This document shows positions 36,656-46,132 of a stretch of DNA of 64,000 nucleotides, one piece after another. A program made the position numbers and the translations under genes. The stretch covers positions 248,001-312,000 of the forward strand of contig NZ_JBDKXB010000001.1 in assembly GCF_041197575.1 (NCBI RefSeq), read 5' to 3'. The DNA is from Thioalkalicoccus limnaeus (lineage in GTDB: Bacteria > Pseudomonadota > Gammaproteobacteria > Chromatiales > Chromatiaceae). The notes under the pieces are model-generated. The model was not told the DNA's origin. It saw only the letters and a list, made by a program, of their open reading frames with translations, and did not search any database. Positions within the stretch are counted from its first letter, which is position 1; each line of letters starts with the position of its first letter.

Positions 36656-37543
36656 ATGGGTAACAGAGCTATTTATACCATCAGTCGAATGTTCTGGAAG
36701 AGCGTAGCTTCAACCATTAAGGGCGGCGTTTTGCCGTCATTGGGGCGCATAGAAGCACCGCTCGACCAGCGTGAGGAGAGCAAGGAAGTCTCCTCTTCTC
36801 AAGCGCTCGATTTCAGCCGTGAGTGTCTCGCACGACGGTATCTTGATGGAAGCGGGATAGAAATTGGTGCATTTTCCTCACCATTGAAAGTGCCGGATTC
36901 CTTGTCGGTCACCTACGTCGATAACTGTTCAGTTACAGACGCCCTGAGGTCACTTTCAGTTTGCAATCTTACCCATGTGGATTTCGGGATTGAGGAACGA
37001 AATGTTGTAAGTCCAGACGTGATAGATGATGGCCAGTATTTGCAAACCATTGGCGATAATAGCCAAGATTTCGTCATCGCAAACCACGTCCTTGAGCATT
37101 ACGAGAACCCTTTGGCGGGTTTCGCAAATATGCTAAGGGTGACGCGGCATGGAGGCATCATCTACGTCGCACTACCTGATATGAGGCGTTGCTTCGATCG
37201 CACGAGAGAGCCAACTACTCTAGAGCACGTTTTGCGTGACTATCAGGAGGGACCAGAATGGTCGCGTGAACAGGCGTTCCGTGAATTTGGTAACGTCTTC
37301 ATTTCGGAGGGAATGGCAAAAGGCCTTTTCCCGAAGTTGGCGGGGAGCGAACTGGATGCGTTTACAGATGACTGCATAAGCCAATTAATGGCCTCGGGGT
37401 TTAGCATCCACTTCCACGCATGGACCCCGGACTTGATGCTGGAAATGTTTTTAAGCGCAAAGAGATATCTCAAGATGCCATTTGAATTCGAGCTGTTCTA
37501 CCCAAGTGGGGATGAGGTGTTATTCATCTTCAAAAAGGCTTAG
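36656..37543 (+). CDS. SAM-dependent methyltransferase (Methyltransf_11-like), foreign-looking
   Basis: A 295-residue protein. The central region has GSGIEIGAFSSPLKVP (SAM motif I position), SVTYVDNC, DFVIANHVLEHYENPLAGFA and MLRVTRHGGIIYVALPDMRR, as in class I methyltransferases of surface-polysaccharide clusters. GC content is visibly lower than in neighbours and codon choice is less biased, which points to recent transfer. The ATG at 36656 has no strong ribosome site. Its substrate is unknown. Confidence 0.75.
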   Translation: MGNRAIYTISRMFWKSVASTIKGGVLPSLGRIEAPLDQREESKEVSSSQALDFSRECLARRYLDGSGIEIGAFSSPLKVPDSLSVTYVDNCSVTDALRSLSVCNLTHVDFGIEERNVVSPDVIDDGQYLQTIGDNSQDFVIANHVLEHYENPLAGFANMLRVTRHGGIIYVALPDMRRCFDRTREPTTLEHVLRDYQEGPEWSREQAFREFGNVFISEGMAKGLFPKLAGSELDAFTDDCISQLMASGFSIHFHAWTPDLMLEMFLSAKRYLKMPFEFELFYPSGDEVLFIFKKA

Positions 37544-37589
37544 GACCGTTTCTCGGGCACAGATAACGGAAAGAAAATTAAAGCCGCCT

Positions 37590-37764
37590 TGGGGATTCAG
37601 CTGGAGCTGAGACAGGACGTTAGCGGAGGCGGGATGTGAGGTCAAGGTCGGGAAGGATGGCGGCGCGACCTCGCTGATGAAAGCGATGATGCGCATGTTG
37701 GCGCCGCAGTTGGGGCAGACTAGCGGCAGCGATTCGAGCAGCCGGGCCAGCAGCATCGGCTACG
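37590..37764 (-). pseudogene. Transposase remnant (IS91-like C-terminal fragment)
   Basis: On the minus strand a short frame reads LLARLLESLPLVCPNCGANM then RIIAFISEVA. This resembles the Cys-containing C-terminal block (CP-C/H-CG-x-MR) of IS91-type transposases. The remainder of the gene is absent. It marks the right-hand end of the mobile-element-rich stretch. The other sequence between 37544 and 37920 shows no gene. Confidence 0.5.
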
Positions 37765-37920
37765 GATACGCGGGCTGTTTGAACCTTTCCATGGCAACCC
37801 CAAGGTTATGCTTTGCGGGTCCGCTGGGACCGCCCGGTCAAGTGGGTTTGGTCATGCGGTGGGTGAATTGCGCATCGGTCGAAGATGACGCATGGATAAT
37901 CGGACGCGGGAGGAACCATC

Positions 37921-38400
37921 ATGTCCAAGGGTATCGTGAGCGGAATGCTTGGGTTTGTCGTTGGGTTTGTCACACTGGGCCTGGTCGCTTTTGTCGCGGG
38001 GCCTGGTGTGATGATCGTCGAAGACGACAGCCGTTTCGGCTTCGATCAAACAGTTGAAACCATCCGGGATAGCGCGATCGAGGCTGGATGGAAGGTGCCG
38101 ACCGTGCACCGGATCGACGAGGCCGTGTCCCAGTATGGCTATCAGGTGCCGCGGGTTGCGGTATTGGAACTGTGCCAGCCCCAGCATGCGGCGCGAATCC
38201 TAGCTGATGGCGATGCCAAGGTGGTCACGTCGCTAATGCCCTGCCGCGTCTCGGTCTACGAGACCGCCGACGGTCGGGTCGTTGTATCACGGATGAACAC
38301 GGGTTTGCTGGCCCGGATGTTCGGCGGGGTCGTGACCGAGGTGATGACCGAGGCGACACAGGAAAACGAAGAGATCCTCGCCGCGGTCATCGGCCGCTGA
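37921..38400 (+). CDS. DUF302-family protein with N-terminal membrane anchor
   Basis: A 159-residue protein. An N-terminal hydrophobic segment (MLGFVVGFVTLGLVAFVAG) is followed by a DUF302 domain (FDQTVETIRDSAIEAGWKVP, then VAVLELCQPQHAARIL). DUF302 proteins are common in sulfur-oxidising bacteria and are of unknown function. The Cys in LELCQP and in SLMPCRVSVYE are typical of the family. It is followed after 31 bp by a small membrane protein. Confidence 0.85.
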   Translation: MSKGIVSGMLGFVVGFVTLGLVAFVAGPGVMIVEDDSRFGFDQTVETIRDSAIEAGWKVPTVHRIDEAVSQYGYQVPRVAVLELCQPQHAARILADGDAKVVTSLMPCRVSVYETADGRVVVSRMNTGLLARMFGGVVTEVMTEATQENEEILAAVIGR

Positions 38401-38431
38401 CGCCGTCACATCTTTGCCGAGGTTGGGTCTT

Positions 38432-38698
38432 ATGGCGGAGTGGTTCGAATCGGGCCGGATCATCGATCTGATCCTGTTCCTCGTGGTCGTCGAGGCGGTG
38501 GCGATCCTCGCCTACCGGCGCATCAGCGGGCGTGGACCGGCGTTGGCCGATCTGCTGAGCAACCTGCTCGCGGGCGCCTGTCTGATGCTCGCGGTGCGCG
38601 CCGCACTCGTCGACGCCGGTTGGCAGTGGGTCGCCGTGTGGCTCTTTGCCGGTTTGGTGGCGCACTTGTTCGATCTCAGCCGCCGCTGGCGACGCTAG
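38432..38698 (+). CDS. Small two- or three-helix membrane protein, unknown
   Basis: An 88-residue hydrophobic protein with predicted helices at IIDLILFLVVVEAVAILAY, LLSNLLAGACLMLAVRAALV and VAVWLFAGLVAHLFDL, and an Arg-rich C-terminus. The ATG at 38432 has GAGG nine bases upstream. It probably shares a transcript with the DUF302 gene. Its 3' end overlaps the convergent ATPase gene by 23 bp. The function is not recognised. Confidence 0.65.
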   Translation: MAEWFESGRIIDLILFLVVVEAVAILAYRRISGRGPALADLLSNLLAGACLMLAVRAALVDAGWQWVAVWLFAGLVAHLFDLSRRWRR

Positions 38699-39488
38699 CG
38701 GCCCGCGGCCCGGCGCCCTCACCCGTGTCTCGTTCGTCTCGGATCTGTGCTGTCGTCACCGGTCGGCGCAGTTCCGGGCATGGATGGCCGCGTCCAACCA
38801 AGTGCAACCCCTTGATTGGCATCCGGCTGGGGTTCGCGATTTCGTGCAATCGGCCCTCCTTCAGGCGAAGGATCCGGGTCGCGAGACGGGTCACTAGATC
38901 CTGGTCGTGGGTGACGAACAGCATCGTTTGCGGCAGATCAGCGAGATGGTCGATCAGGCGTTGCTCGGTCGCCTCGTCGAGACCGCTGGTGGGCTCATCA
39001 AGCAACAGGACCTCCGGGTGCATCGCGAGTACCGTCGCTAGGGATACGAGGCGTTTCTCACCGCCCGATAGCCTGTGCGTGATCCGTCCGGCATAACCGT
39101 CGAGGCCGAGCATCGCCAGGGTCTCCTCGGCGACTGCCCGTGCCTGCGCCGGTGACAAGCCCAGGTTCAGTGGCCCAAAGGCGACATCCTCGATTACGGT
39201 CGGGCAGAAAAGCTGGTCGTCGGCGTCCTGAAAAAGGAGGCCGACCCGGCGCCGGACCGGCAAGAAGGCCGCTTCCGTCTCGCGGACGTCGCCGAAGGCG
39301 ACGACGGCGCCGGCCGTTGGCCGTTTGAGACCGACGAGCAGGTGCAGCAATGTCGTCTTGCCCGATCCGTTCGCGCCGATCAGTGCGAGCCGCTCCCCCA
39401 CCTCGAGGCGCAGGTCGAGATCGCGCAGGACCAGGCGCTCGGGATACCCGAAGGCTACCCGTCGCAGCTCGAGCAAAGGCTCCGTCAT
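38676..39488 (-). CDS. nikO: Energy-coupling factor transporter ATPase (NikO/CbiO-type)
   Basis: A 270-residue ABC ATPase of the nickel/cobalt ECF group. Walker A is LIGANGSGKTTLLHLL, the Q-loop VGLLFQDADDQLFCPTVIED is typical of CbiO/NikO, the signature is LSGGEKRLVSLA and Walker B is VLLLDEPTSGLD. The C-terminal 45 residues after the H-loop (FVTHDQD) form a short extension. Its ATG overlaps the nikL-like stop by four bases. The expected T and S membrane components are absent here. Confidence 0.9.
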   Translation of the reverse strand: MTEPLLELRRVAFGYPERLVLRDLDLRLEVGERLALIGANGSGKTTLLHLLVGLKRPTAGAVVAFGDVRETEAAFLPVRRRVGLLFQDADDQLFCPTVIEDVAFGPLNLGLSPAQARAVAEETLAMLGLDGYAGRITHRLSGGEKRLVSLATVLAMHPEVLLLDEPTSGLDEATEQRLIDHLADLPQTMLFVTHDQDLVTRLATRILRLKEGRLHEIANPSRMPIKGLHLVGRGHPCPELRRPVTTAQIRDERDTGEGAGPRAASVASGG

Positions 39489-40156
39489 CGCCGGTTCCTC
39501 GCGCGGCACCGCCACCAGGCGGCCAATCCCACTAGGCCGAGGATATAACCCAGGCCGCCGAGGATATCCCGCGCCAGGATGCGCTCCTCGAGCGCGATCA
39601 CCTGTTCGCGAAGCGGATGGATCTGACGGGTGAGGACGCTTTCGATCTGGCTCGCGAGTTCCTCGGGATCGAGATGGCAAGAGCCAGTCGGGTCGCTCAT
39701 CGTCGCTCCGGTGGTCGCGTGCTGATTCGCTGCCGGTGCCGGGTCGGCTCCGGCCAGGGGGGCGAGTTCCATCGCCCGCACGGTCCATTCGGCCCGGTGG
39801 CCATCGCCGGTATCGGCGACGATGCGATGGTCGATGGCGGCGCGGACCTGGTAGGCGAACCGGCCCTCTTGATCCGGGGTCGTTTCAGCGAGTACGCGCC
39901 CGTCCGGGTCCTGGATCTGGATGAGGGCGCCGCTGGCCGCGCCGCCGCCGACGAAATAGGTGCGACCCTCGATGCGATCACCGTCGACGAACGCGAAGAC
40001 CTTCAACTGGTGAGCCTGACCCGGGGCCGCGACGACCAGGGCCAGCAGCAGCACGGTTGCGAACGCTCGCCCTGGTCCAGCCCCGGGTCGGGCCGCGGGG
40101 CCTCGGACCAGCCGTGGGCTTCTCGGAAACGCGGCGATCGGCGTCTTCTCCGTCAG
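39485..40156 (-). CDS. NikL-like accessory component of a nickel/cobalt ECF transporter
   Basis: About 223 residues. A basic leader and hydrophobic stretch (FATVLLLALVVAAPGQA) are followed by a beta-rich periplasmic domain (HQLKVFAFVDGDRIEGRTYF). A helical segment with paired heptads (HPLREQVIALEERIL) and a C-terminal transmembrane helix (ILGGLGYILGLVGLAAWW) come last, as in NikL/CbiL-type proteins. The start is uncertain: the frame has no ATG after the preceding stop, and the CTG at 40156 behind GGGTGGA is used here. Confidence 0.75.
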   Translation of the reverse strand: MTEKTPIAAFPRSPRLVRGPAARPGAGPGRAFATVLLLALVVAAPGQAHQLKVFAFVDGDRIEGRTYFVGGGAASGALIQIQDPDGRVLAETTPDQEGRFAYQVRAAIDHRIVADTGDGHRAEWTVRAMELAPLAGADPAPAANQHATTGATMSDPTGSCHLDPEELASQIESVLTRQIHPLREQVIALEERILARDILGGLGYILGLVGLAAWWRCRARNRR

Positions 40157-40170
40157 GATTCCACCCAGGG

Positions 40171-40959
40171 TCAGCGCATGTCGCGCGTGCGCACCCAGAT
40201 CAGGCCGCCCTGTTCGACGGGTACCGCTTCGCCCTCGGGGTTGCGCATCGTCTCCTCGCCTTCGATCAGGGCCGCGAAGCCCCACCAGCCGGCGCGCGGC
40301 ATCGCGTACGCGAAGACGCCGTTCGCATCGGCCTTGACCACCTGCGTGACATAGGCATCGGCCGGCGGGGCGAAGGTGCCGTCATTGCGCCACTCGACCT
40401 CGACCTCGGCAAAGGGCACGGGTTCACCATTATGTCGGACGATGCCGCGAAACAGGTTGCCGGTCCAGAGCCCGTAAGGACGCACCAGCGGCTCGATCTC
40501 GACCGGGAGGCCGACCGGGCTTTCCCACCCCTCGCCGCCGCCGAATCCATCGACGACGACCTTCGTGTAATGGATGATCATCACGCCCTCGGCGGGTTCC
40601 CAGTAGGGCGCGGGCTCCAGGTAGAAGATGTGGTCGCCCGGTTCGGTGACCCGGTACTGAGCACGATAGGTTCCTTGGCCACCTTCGTCGACTCGTGTCA
40701 GCGCCTCGCGCAGATCCTGATCGCCGTCGGGGCCGACGACGCCGAAACGGACCGGGGGGGCCATGTCCATGACCGGGCCGCCGGCCATCGGATGGGTGAA
40801 ACGCAGCCGCAGTTCGACCTGGTTACCGGTGCCCTCGTCGAGGATATCGAGATTCGGGACCAGTTCCTGGAAATGGGCGGACGCGGTGCCGGAGAGGCCC
40901 AAGGTTAGCCCGAGCCCGAGGATCCAGGGGCGTGCGGCGACGGTGGGGCGACAGAACAC
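40171..40959 (-). CDS. NikK-like periplasmic DUF4198 protein
   Basis: A 262-residue exported protein. The signal peptide is PWILGLGLTLGLSGTASA, followed by HFQELVPNLDIL with the N-terminal metal-binding-type His. The DUF4198 domain has RLRFTHPMAGGPVMDM and YAMPRAGWWGFAALIEGE near the end. NikK-type proteins accompany nickel ECF transporters in proteobacteria. The GTG start at 40959 has AGGAGA seven bases upstream. It is the first gene of the nikK-nikL-nikO transcript. Confidence 0.82.
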   Translation of the reverse strand: MFCRPTVAARPWILGLGLTLGLSGTASAHFQELVPNLDILDEGTGNQVELRLRFTHPMAGGPVMDMAPPVRFGVVGPDGDQDLREALTRVDEGGQGTYRAQYRVTEPGDHIFYLEPAPYWEPAEGVMIIHYTKVVVDGFGGGEGWESPVGLPVEIEPLVRPYGLWTGNLFRGIVRHNGEPVPFAEVEVEWRNDGTFAPPADAYVTQVVKADANGVFAYAMPRAGWWGFAALIEGEETMRNPEGEAVPVEQGGLIWVRTRDMR

Positions 40960-41280
40960 GGTGGTTTCTCCTGTTTCATCGGAAGCACGTCGAATCCCGA
41001 GCGCCCGAAACGCGCTGGGCGCCGAACCGATGTCGTTGGTCGGTCCGGTCGAGACGACGGGGGCTCGCAGAGGACTTTCAATCGCTGTGGGTGATGGCAA
41101 TAAGAGTACCACGAATAACGTAACACGATCTGCCCTGACGCACCCCGGCGGTCTGCTCGGCACCGGCCACGCGACCTCCGATCGAGGATGATCGACACGG
41201 GTACCGGCGCCGCACTGACAGGGATCGTGGGCTATCATTGCGTCGTACACTTTTGGATGGGAGACTGGGCAAGACTGCTT
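40960..41280. promoter_or_regulatory. Divergent intergenic region between nikK-like and DUF457 genes
   Basis: This 321-bp region must carry promoters in both directions. An AT-richer core at about 41090-41135 (AATAAGAGTACCACGAATAA) is the most promoter-like part. I could not identify a NikR or Fur box or a riboswitch with confidence. Confidence 0.4.
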
Positions 41281-42036
41281 ATGGCCAATTTTTCGACCCA
41301 TCTTTACGGCGCAGCGGTGGTCAGCAGCGCGGCCGCGTTGGGTCTGCATTCGGCTGGATTGGCCGATACGACCCAGGCCCAGACCTATTTTGCGATCGGA
41401 GTGATCGGCGGCCTATTGCCCGATATCGATGCCGACAGCTCGCGACCAGTTCGGGCCTTTTTCAGCTTCACGGGTGCCCTGGCCGCGTTCCTGGTCTGCT
41501 TCGCCCTAGTGGACCGGTTTCCCGTTGTCGAGCTGGCGCTGATCTGGAGTCTCGTGTATCTGACCGTTCGTTACGGCGTGTTCGAGGTCTTCATTCGCTT
41601 CACGGTCCATCGTGGGATCTGGCACTCGTGGCTGGCGATGCTCTTCGTCGCGCTGGCGACCGCCAATCTCGCTTACTGGGCCCTGGGTCTTCCGGCCTGG
41701 GATGCCTGGGTCTGCGCCGGCTTCGTCGCCATCGGTTATCTGACGCATCTCTGTCTCGACGAGATCGCGAGTGTCGATCTGCTCAACAGCCGCGTCAAAC
41801 GTTCGTTCGGTACCGCGATGAAGCCCTTCAGCCTGCGTTCTCCCGGAGCCTCGCTGGCGATGGCCGCCGCCGCCGCGTTGCTGCTGTTCAGCGCACCGAG
41901 TCTGATGCCGGTGATCGAGGCGGGGCGCAGCCTCGACGAGGCCTGGGCCTCGCGGGTCGAGCGCCCGCAGCGGCCGTCGTCATGGTTCGCCGGCTGGCCG
42001 ACCGCTCTCGGCGTGCCGGTCGTCGGCGAGCCTTGA
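41281..42036 (+). CDS. Membrane-bound metal-dependent hydrolase, YdjM/DUF457 family
   Basis: A 251-residue polytopic membrane protein. The N-terminus MANFSTHLYGAAVVSSAAAL and the IGVIGGLLPDIDADSSRPVR motif carry the His and Asp residues of this family; later FTVHRGIWHSWLAML and YLTHLCLDEIASVDL add further His/Asp ligands. These resemble the YdjM group, some of which are LexA controlled. No clear LexA box was seen upstream. The function in this organism is unknown. Confidence 0.82.
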   Translation: MANFSTHLYGAAVVSSAAALGLHSAGLADTTQAQTYFAIGVIGGLLPDIDADSSRPVRAFFSFTGALAAFLVCFALVDRFPVVELALIWSLVYLTVRYGVFEVFIRFTVHRGIWHSWLAMLFVALATANLAYWALGLPAWDAWVCAGFVAIGYLTHLCLDEIASVDLLNSRVKRSFGTAMKPFSLRSPGASLAMAAAAALLLFSAPSLMPVIEAGRSLDEAWASRVERPQRPSSWFAGWPTALGVPVVGEP

Positions 42037-42095
42037 CGATGGTCGGCACGGCGGACCTATCCTCGCTGCGGACGATGGTATAAACTGCCGCCGCC

Positions 42096-43052
<957 letters not shown>

Positions 43053-43079
43053 CGCGCGGCGTTTCGTGACGAGGGGGCG

Positions 43080-44387
43080 ATGCCCAGATTGGTCCCCGAT
43101 CACCTGCTTGGCGCCATCGGTCCATTCGCGACGGGTCGTCGTGGATGGGTGGCCTTCAGCGGCGGTATGGATTCGACGGTCCTGCTGGCGGCGCTGGCGC
43201 AACTCCGCGAGCGCCTTCCATTCAGACTGCACGCGGCCCATGTCGACCACGGTTTGCAGCCTGCCTCGGCGGCCTGGAGCGACCACTGTCGGCGCCTCTG
43301 CGATGACCTCGAGGTGCCCTTGACCTGTCTCTCGGTCGACGCCCGTGCGGCGCCCGGGGAAAGCCCCGAGGCGGCGGCGCGCACGGCCCGCTACGCTGCG
43401 CTGATGGGCCTGATCGCGCCCGGGGATCGATTGTTCACCGCGCACCATCAAGACGACCAGGCCGAGACGGTGCTGCTGGCGCTGATGCGCGGCAGCGGCC
43501 CGCACGGTCTGGCCGCGATGCCGGCGCTCGCCCCGTTCGGAGCGGGTCTCCTGGCGCGTCCCTTGCTCGGCTATCGTCGTGCCGATCTCGAGGCCTTCGC
43601 CCGCGCTGCCGGGTTGGTCTGGATCGAGGATCCGACCAACGCGGTGCTGGATCTCGACCGCAATCTGCTGCGGCATCAGGTGCTGCCCTTGCTCCGCCGT
43701 CGCTGGCCGTCGCTGGCGCATACGATCGCGCGCAGCGCGGCGCATTGCGCCGATGCCGCGCGCCTGCTCGATGGACAGGCGGCCGAGCAGATCGAACGAT
43801 TGGCGTTGGCCGGTGGTGCGGCATTGTCGGTGCGCGGTCTGTGTGCTTTACCGGCGGAGCTCGGCCGCACGACGGTGCGCTATTGGATCCGCTCGCATGG
43901 GCGGACGGTGCCGGATCAGGTCCACCTGGAACGGATCCTGACCGAAGTGGCCAATGCCCGACCCGATGCGACCCCATTGGTCGCCTGGCCCGGCGTCGAG
44001 ATCCGGCGCTATCGGGATGCGCTGTTTCTGCTCTCGCCCCTGCCGCCTGCACCCGAGCCCGGCGCGAGGATTCCCTGGATCGGACCCGCGCTCGCTCTGC
44101 CGCATGGCTTGGGATCCTTGGCCAGATCTCCGTCTGAACCGGGCGCTGCGTCAGCCCCGCTCGAGGTCCGTTTTCGCGTACCTGGCGCGCGCTGGCGCCC
44201 GGCCCCCGGGGCGCCGAGCCGGGCGTTGAAGATACTGTTCCAAGAGGTCGGCATCCCGCCCTGGCTGCGGCCCTACGTCCCTTTGATCCATGCCGGCGGC
44301 GAACTGCTCGCGGTGGCCGGCGTCACGCCATCCGCCGGCGTGATCTGGTCAGGGCACCCGTGGGAGGACCTGGGGCTCTTTCGGTGA
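43080..44387 (+). CDS. tilS: tRNA(Ile)-lysidine synthetase
   Basis: A 435-residue TilS. The PP-loop is SGGMDS at residues 27-32, followed by HAAHVDHGLQPAS and TAHHQDDQAETVLLALMRG. The C-terminal domain (PPWLRPYVPLIHAGGELLAV) is complete. It converts the wobble C of tRNA-Ile(CAU) to lysidine with ATP and lysine. It is in an operon with accA and ends 45 bp before a convergent gene. Confidence 0.95.
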   Translation: MPRLVPDHLLGAIGPFATGRRGWVAFSGGMDSTVLLAALAQLRERLPFRLHAAHVDHGLQPASAAWSDHCRRLCDDLEVPLTCLSVDARAAPGESPEAAARTARYAALMGLIAPGDRLFTAHHQDDQAETVLLALMRGSGPHGLAAMPALAPFGAGLLARPLLGYRRADLEAFARAAGLVWIEDPTNAVLDLDRNLLRHQVLPLLRRRWPSLAHTIARSAAHCADAARLLDGQAAEQIERLALAGGAALSVRGLCALPAELGRTTVRYWIRSHGRTVPDQVHLERILTEVANARPDATPLVAWPGVEIRRYRDALFLLSPLPPAPEPGARIPWIGPALALPHGLGSLARSPSEPGAASAPLEVRFRVPGARWRPAPGAPSRALKILFQEVGIPPWLRPYVPLIHAGGELLAVAGVTPSAGVIWSGHPWEDLGLFR

Positions 44388-44432
44388 CGGTCCCCGGCGC
44401 ATGGCCCAGCACGGCTGGCCGCTGGTCGCGCC

Positions 44433-45434
44433 TCATCGATCGTCGCAGAAGGCGGCATGGCGCCCCTGCCAGAGACCGGTTTCCTCGCCCGACGGTAGCG
44501 GTCCATCCGGGTCGATGAGCCAGGCGGCGATGTCGGCCCGGACCCGAGTCCCCTGGAGGTCGCGCGGGAGCATGTGCCAGCCATCGGGGTACAAGACGAG
44601 ACGCAACGCCGGTTCGCTCGTTGGCAGCGCCTCGGTCATCCGGCAGAAGGCGTTTTTCGGGATGATCTGGTCGCGCTCGCCGTAGAGCAGCAAGGTCGGC
44701 ACCGGCAGTGTCGGTGCAGCGGCTTGCGCCAGGTCCATCAGGCTGGTGACGCCCCAGAGGGCCTCGACGCGGGTCGCCTTGATGACCAGCGGATCGGCAC
44801 TCATCGCCCGCAACATGTCGAGGTTGTCGGACGGGCGTAACCGGATGCCTTTCCCGGTCAGCTCGAGCCCGGGGACGGTCCGCGTCGCGAGTTCGAGCGC
44901 CCAGCGTTGGTACCAGGGCATGGTGTCGCGCGACCAGACGGCCGGCGCGATCAGGACCAGGCCGTCGATCGGCAAGGACGCCGCGCTGGCGGCGGCCATC
45001 GCGACCGCACCCCCCATGCTCTCACCGGCGACGACCAGGCGCGCTCGCGGATAACGGGCACGTAAGAGCGCGACCAGCGTGCGCAGGTCCTCGATCAGGA
45101 CCGCACTGCCGGGCCAATGGCCAGGTCGATCGCTCGCGCCGAAGCCGCGTTGGTCCACGGCGTAGGTCCAGATGCCCTGTTCGGCGAGATCTTGTGCCAG
45201 CGGCGCGAAGGCCTGGCTGTAGTCGTTGAACCCGTGCAGACCGATCAGCACGATCTCGGGCGGGGTCGGATTCGACCAACGATGCAGCGGGAGTCGGACC
45301 CCGTCGGCCATCCGTGCATGGTCGGGTGCGAGCCGCGCGTGGTGTGACCGGGAGAAGTCGGGCGCGACGGGTCGGGGGAGGCAGCCGGCGATCAGGGCGG
45401 CCAATGTGATCAGCAGGAGGATCCGGACGGGCAT
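44433..45434 (-). CDS. Lipoprotein alpha/beta-hydrolase (monoacylglycerol-lipase-like)
   Basis: A 333-residue lipoprotein. The signal ends in a lipobox (ALIAGC), so it should be membrane anchored. The serine hydrolase domain has LIGLHGFNDYSQAFAPLAQD, the nucleophile elbow GESMGG, an acidic residue in LLYGERDQIIP and the His of DGWHMLPRD. It resembles lysophospholipase/monoglyceride lipase proteins of the Hydrolase_4 group. The start overlaps the SanA-like gene by 25 bp. The substrate is unknown. Confidence 0.88.
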   Translation of the reverse strand: MPVRILLLITLAALIAGCLPRPVAPDFSRSHHARLAPDHARMADGVRLPLHRWSNPTPPEIVLIGLHGFNDYSQAFAPLAQDLAEQGIWTYAVDQRGFGASDRPGHWPGSAVLIEDLRTLVALLRARYPRARLVVAGESMGGAVAMAAASAASLPIDGLVLIAPAVWSRDTMPWYQRWALELATRTVPGLELTGKGIRLRPSDNLDMLRAMSADPLVIKATRVEALWGVTSLMDLAQAAAPTLPVPTLLLYGERDQIIPKNAFCRMTEALPTSEPALRLVLYPDGWHMLPRDLQGTRVRADIAAWLIDPDGPLPSGEETGLWQGRHAAFCDDR

Positions 45435-46132
45435 GGATCGTCGCTGGGCGGGGACTCGAGCAGCGGCCGCAGTGGCACGCGCTCGGGGTCGCCGAGGAAG
45501 CGGGGGCCGCGGGCGCGCAGCAGATCCAATACGGCGGCCGCCCGGGCCAGGGTCTCCCGACGGCGAACACGGGAATACCAGTTCTGCGAAGGGTCGGCGG
45601 CGGCGTAGGCGGTTGCCCGTATGCCAGCGTGGTGTGCCAGAAACAAGGCGCGCTCGGCATGGAAGCGCTGCGAGACGATGATCAGGTGGTCCTGCCCGAA
45701 GACGGCCTTGGCGCGGATCATCGAATCCAGGGTTCGAAAGCCGGCGTAATCGAGCGTGATGTATTCGTCTGGTACGCCATGGGCGATCAGGTCGCGGCGC
45801 ATCGTTTGCGGCTCGTTGTAGTGGGGGGTCGCGTTGTCGCCGCTGACCAGGATCGCGCGAACCCGTCCGGCGTGATAGAGCTCGGCGGCGGCCTCGATGC
45901 GGGGGCTGTAAAAGAGATTGGGGCCGCCGGGGCGCCGGCTCGAGGTGCCGAGCACGAGCGCAACCGGTGCTGGCGGAACCCTCGCGAGGTCGTCGTGGAT
46001 CTGGCCGCGCGCGAGCAGTGTGATGGCCAGGTCGATCCCGAACAGGATCAGGATCGGCGACAGAAGGATCGCCGTGGCGACCGCAATCACCCCGATCCGG
46101 CGCCGATCAGGGGCCTTCGCGTCGCTCGCCAA
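45410..46132 (-). CDS. SanA/DUF218-family membrane protein
   Basis: A 240-residue protein. One N-terminal membrane helix (IGVIAVATAILLSPILILFG) precedes a DUF218 domain: ALVLGTSSRRPGGPNLFYSP, AILVSGDNATPHYNEPQTMR and IIVSQRFHAERALFLA. E. coli SanA is linked to cell-envelope barrier function and vancomycin resistance at high temperature. The start is TTG at 46132 with GGGAG about ten bases upstream, inside the end of yceH. It overlaps the lipase gene downstream. Confidence 0.85.
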   Translation of the reverse strand: MASDAKAPDRRRIGVIAVATAILLSPILILFGIDLAITLLARGQIHDDLARVPPAPVALVLGTSSRRPGGPNLFYSPRIEAAAELYHAGRVRAILVSGDNATPHYNEPQTMRRDLIAHGVPDEYITLDYAGFRTLDSMIRAKAVFGQDHLIIVSQRFHAERALFLAHHAGIRATAYAAADPSQNWYSRVRRRETLARAAAVLDLLRARGPRFLGDPERVPLRPLLESPPSDDPCPSGSSC

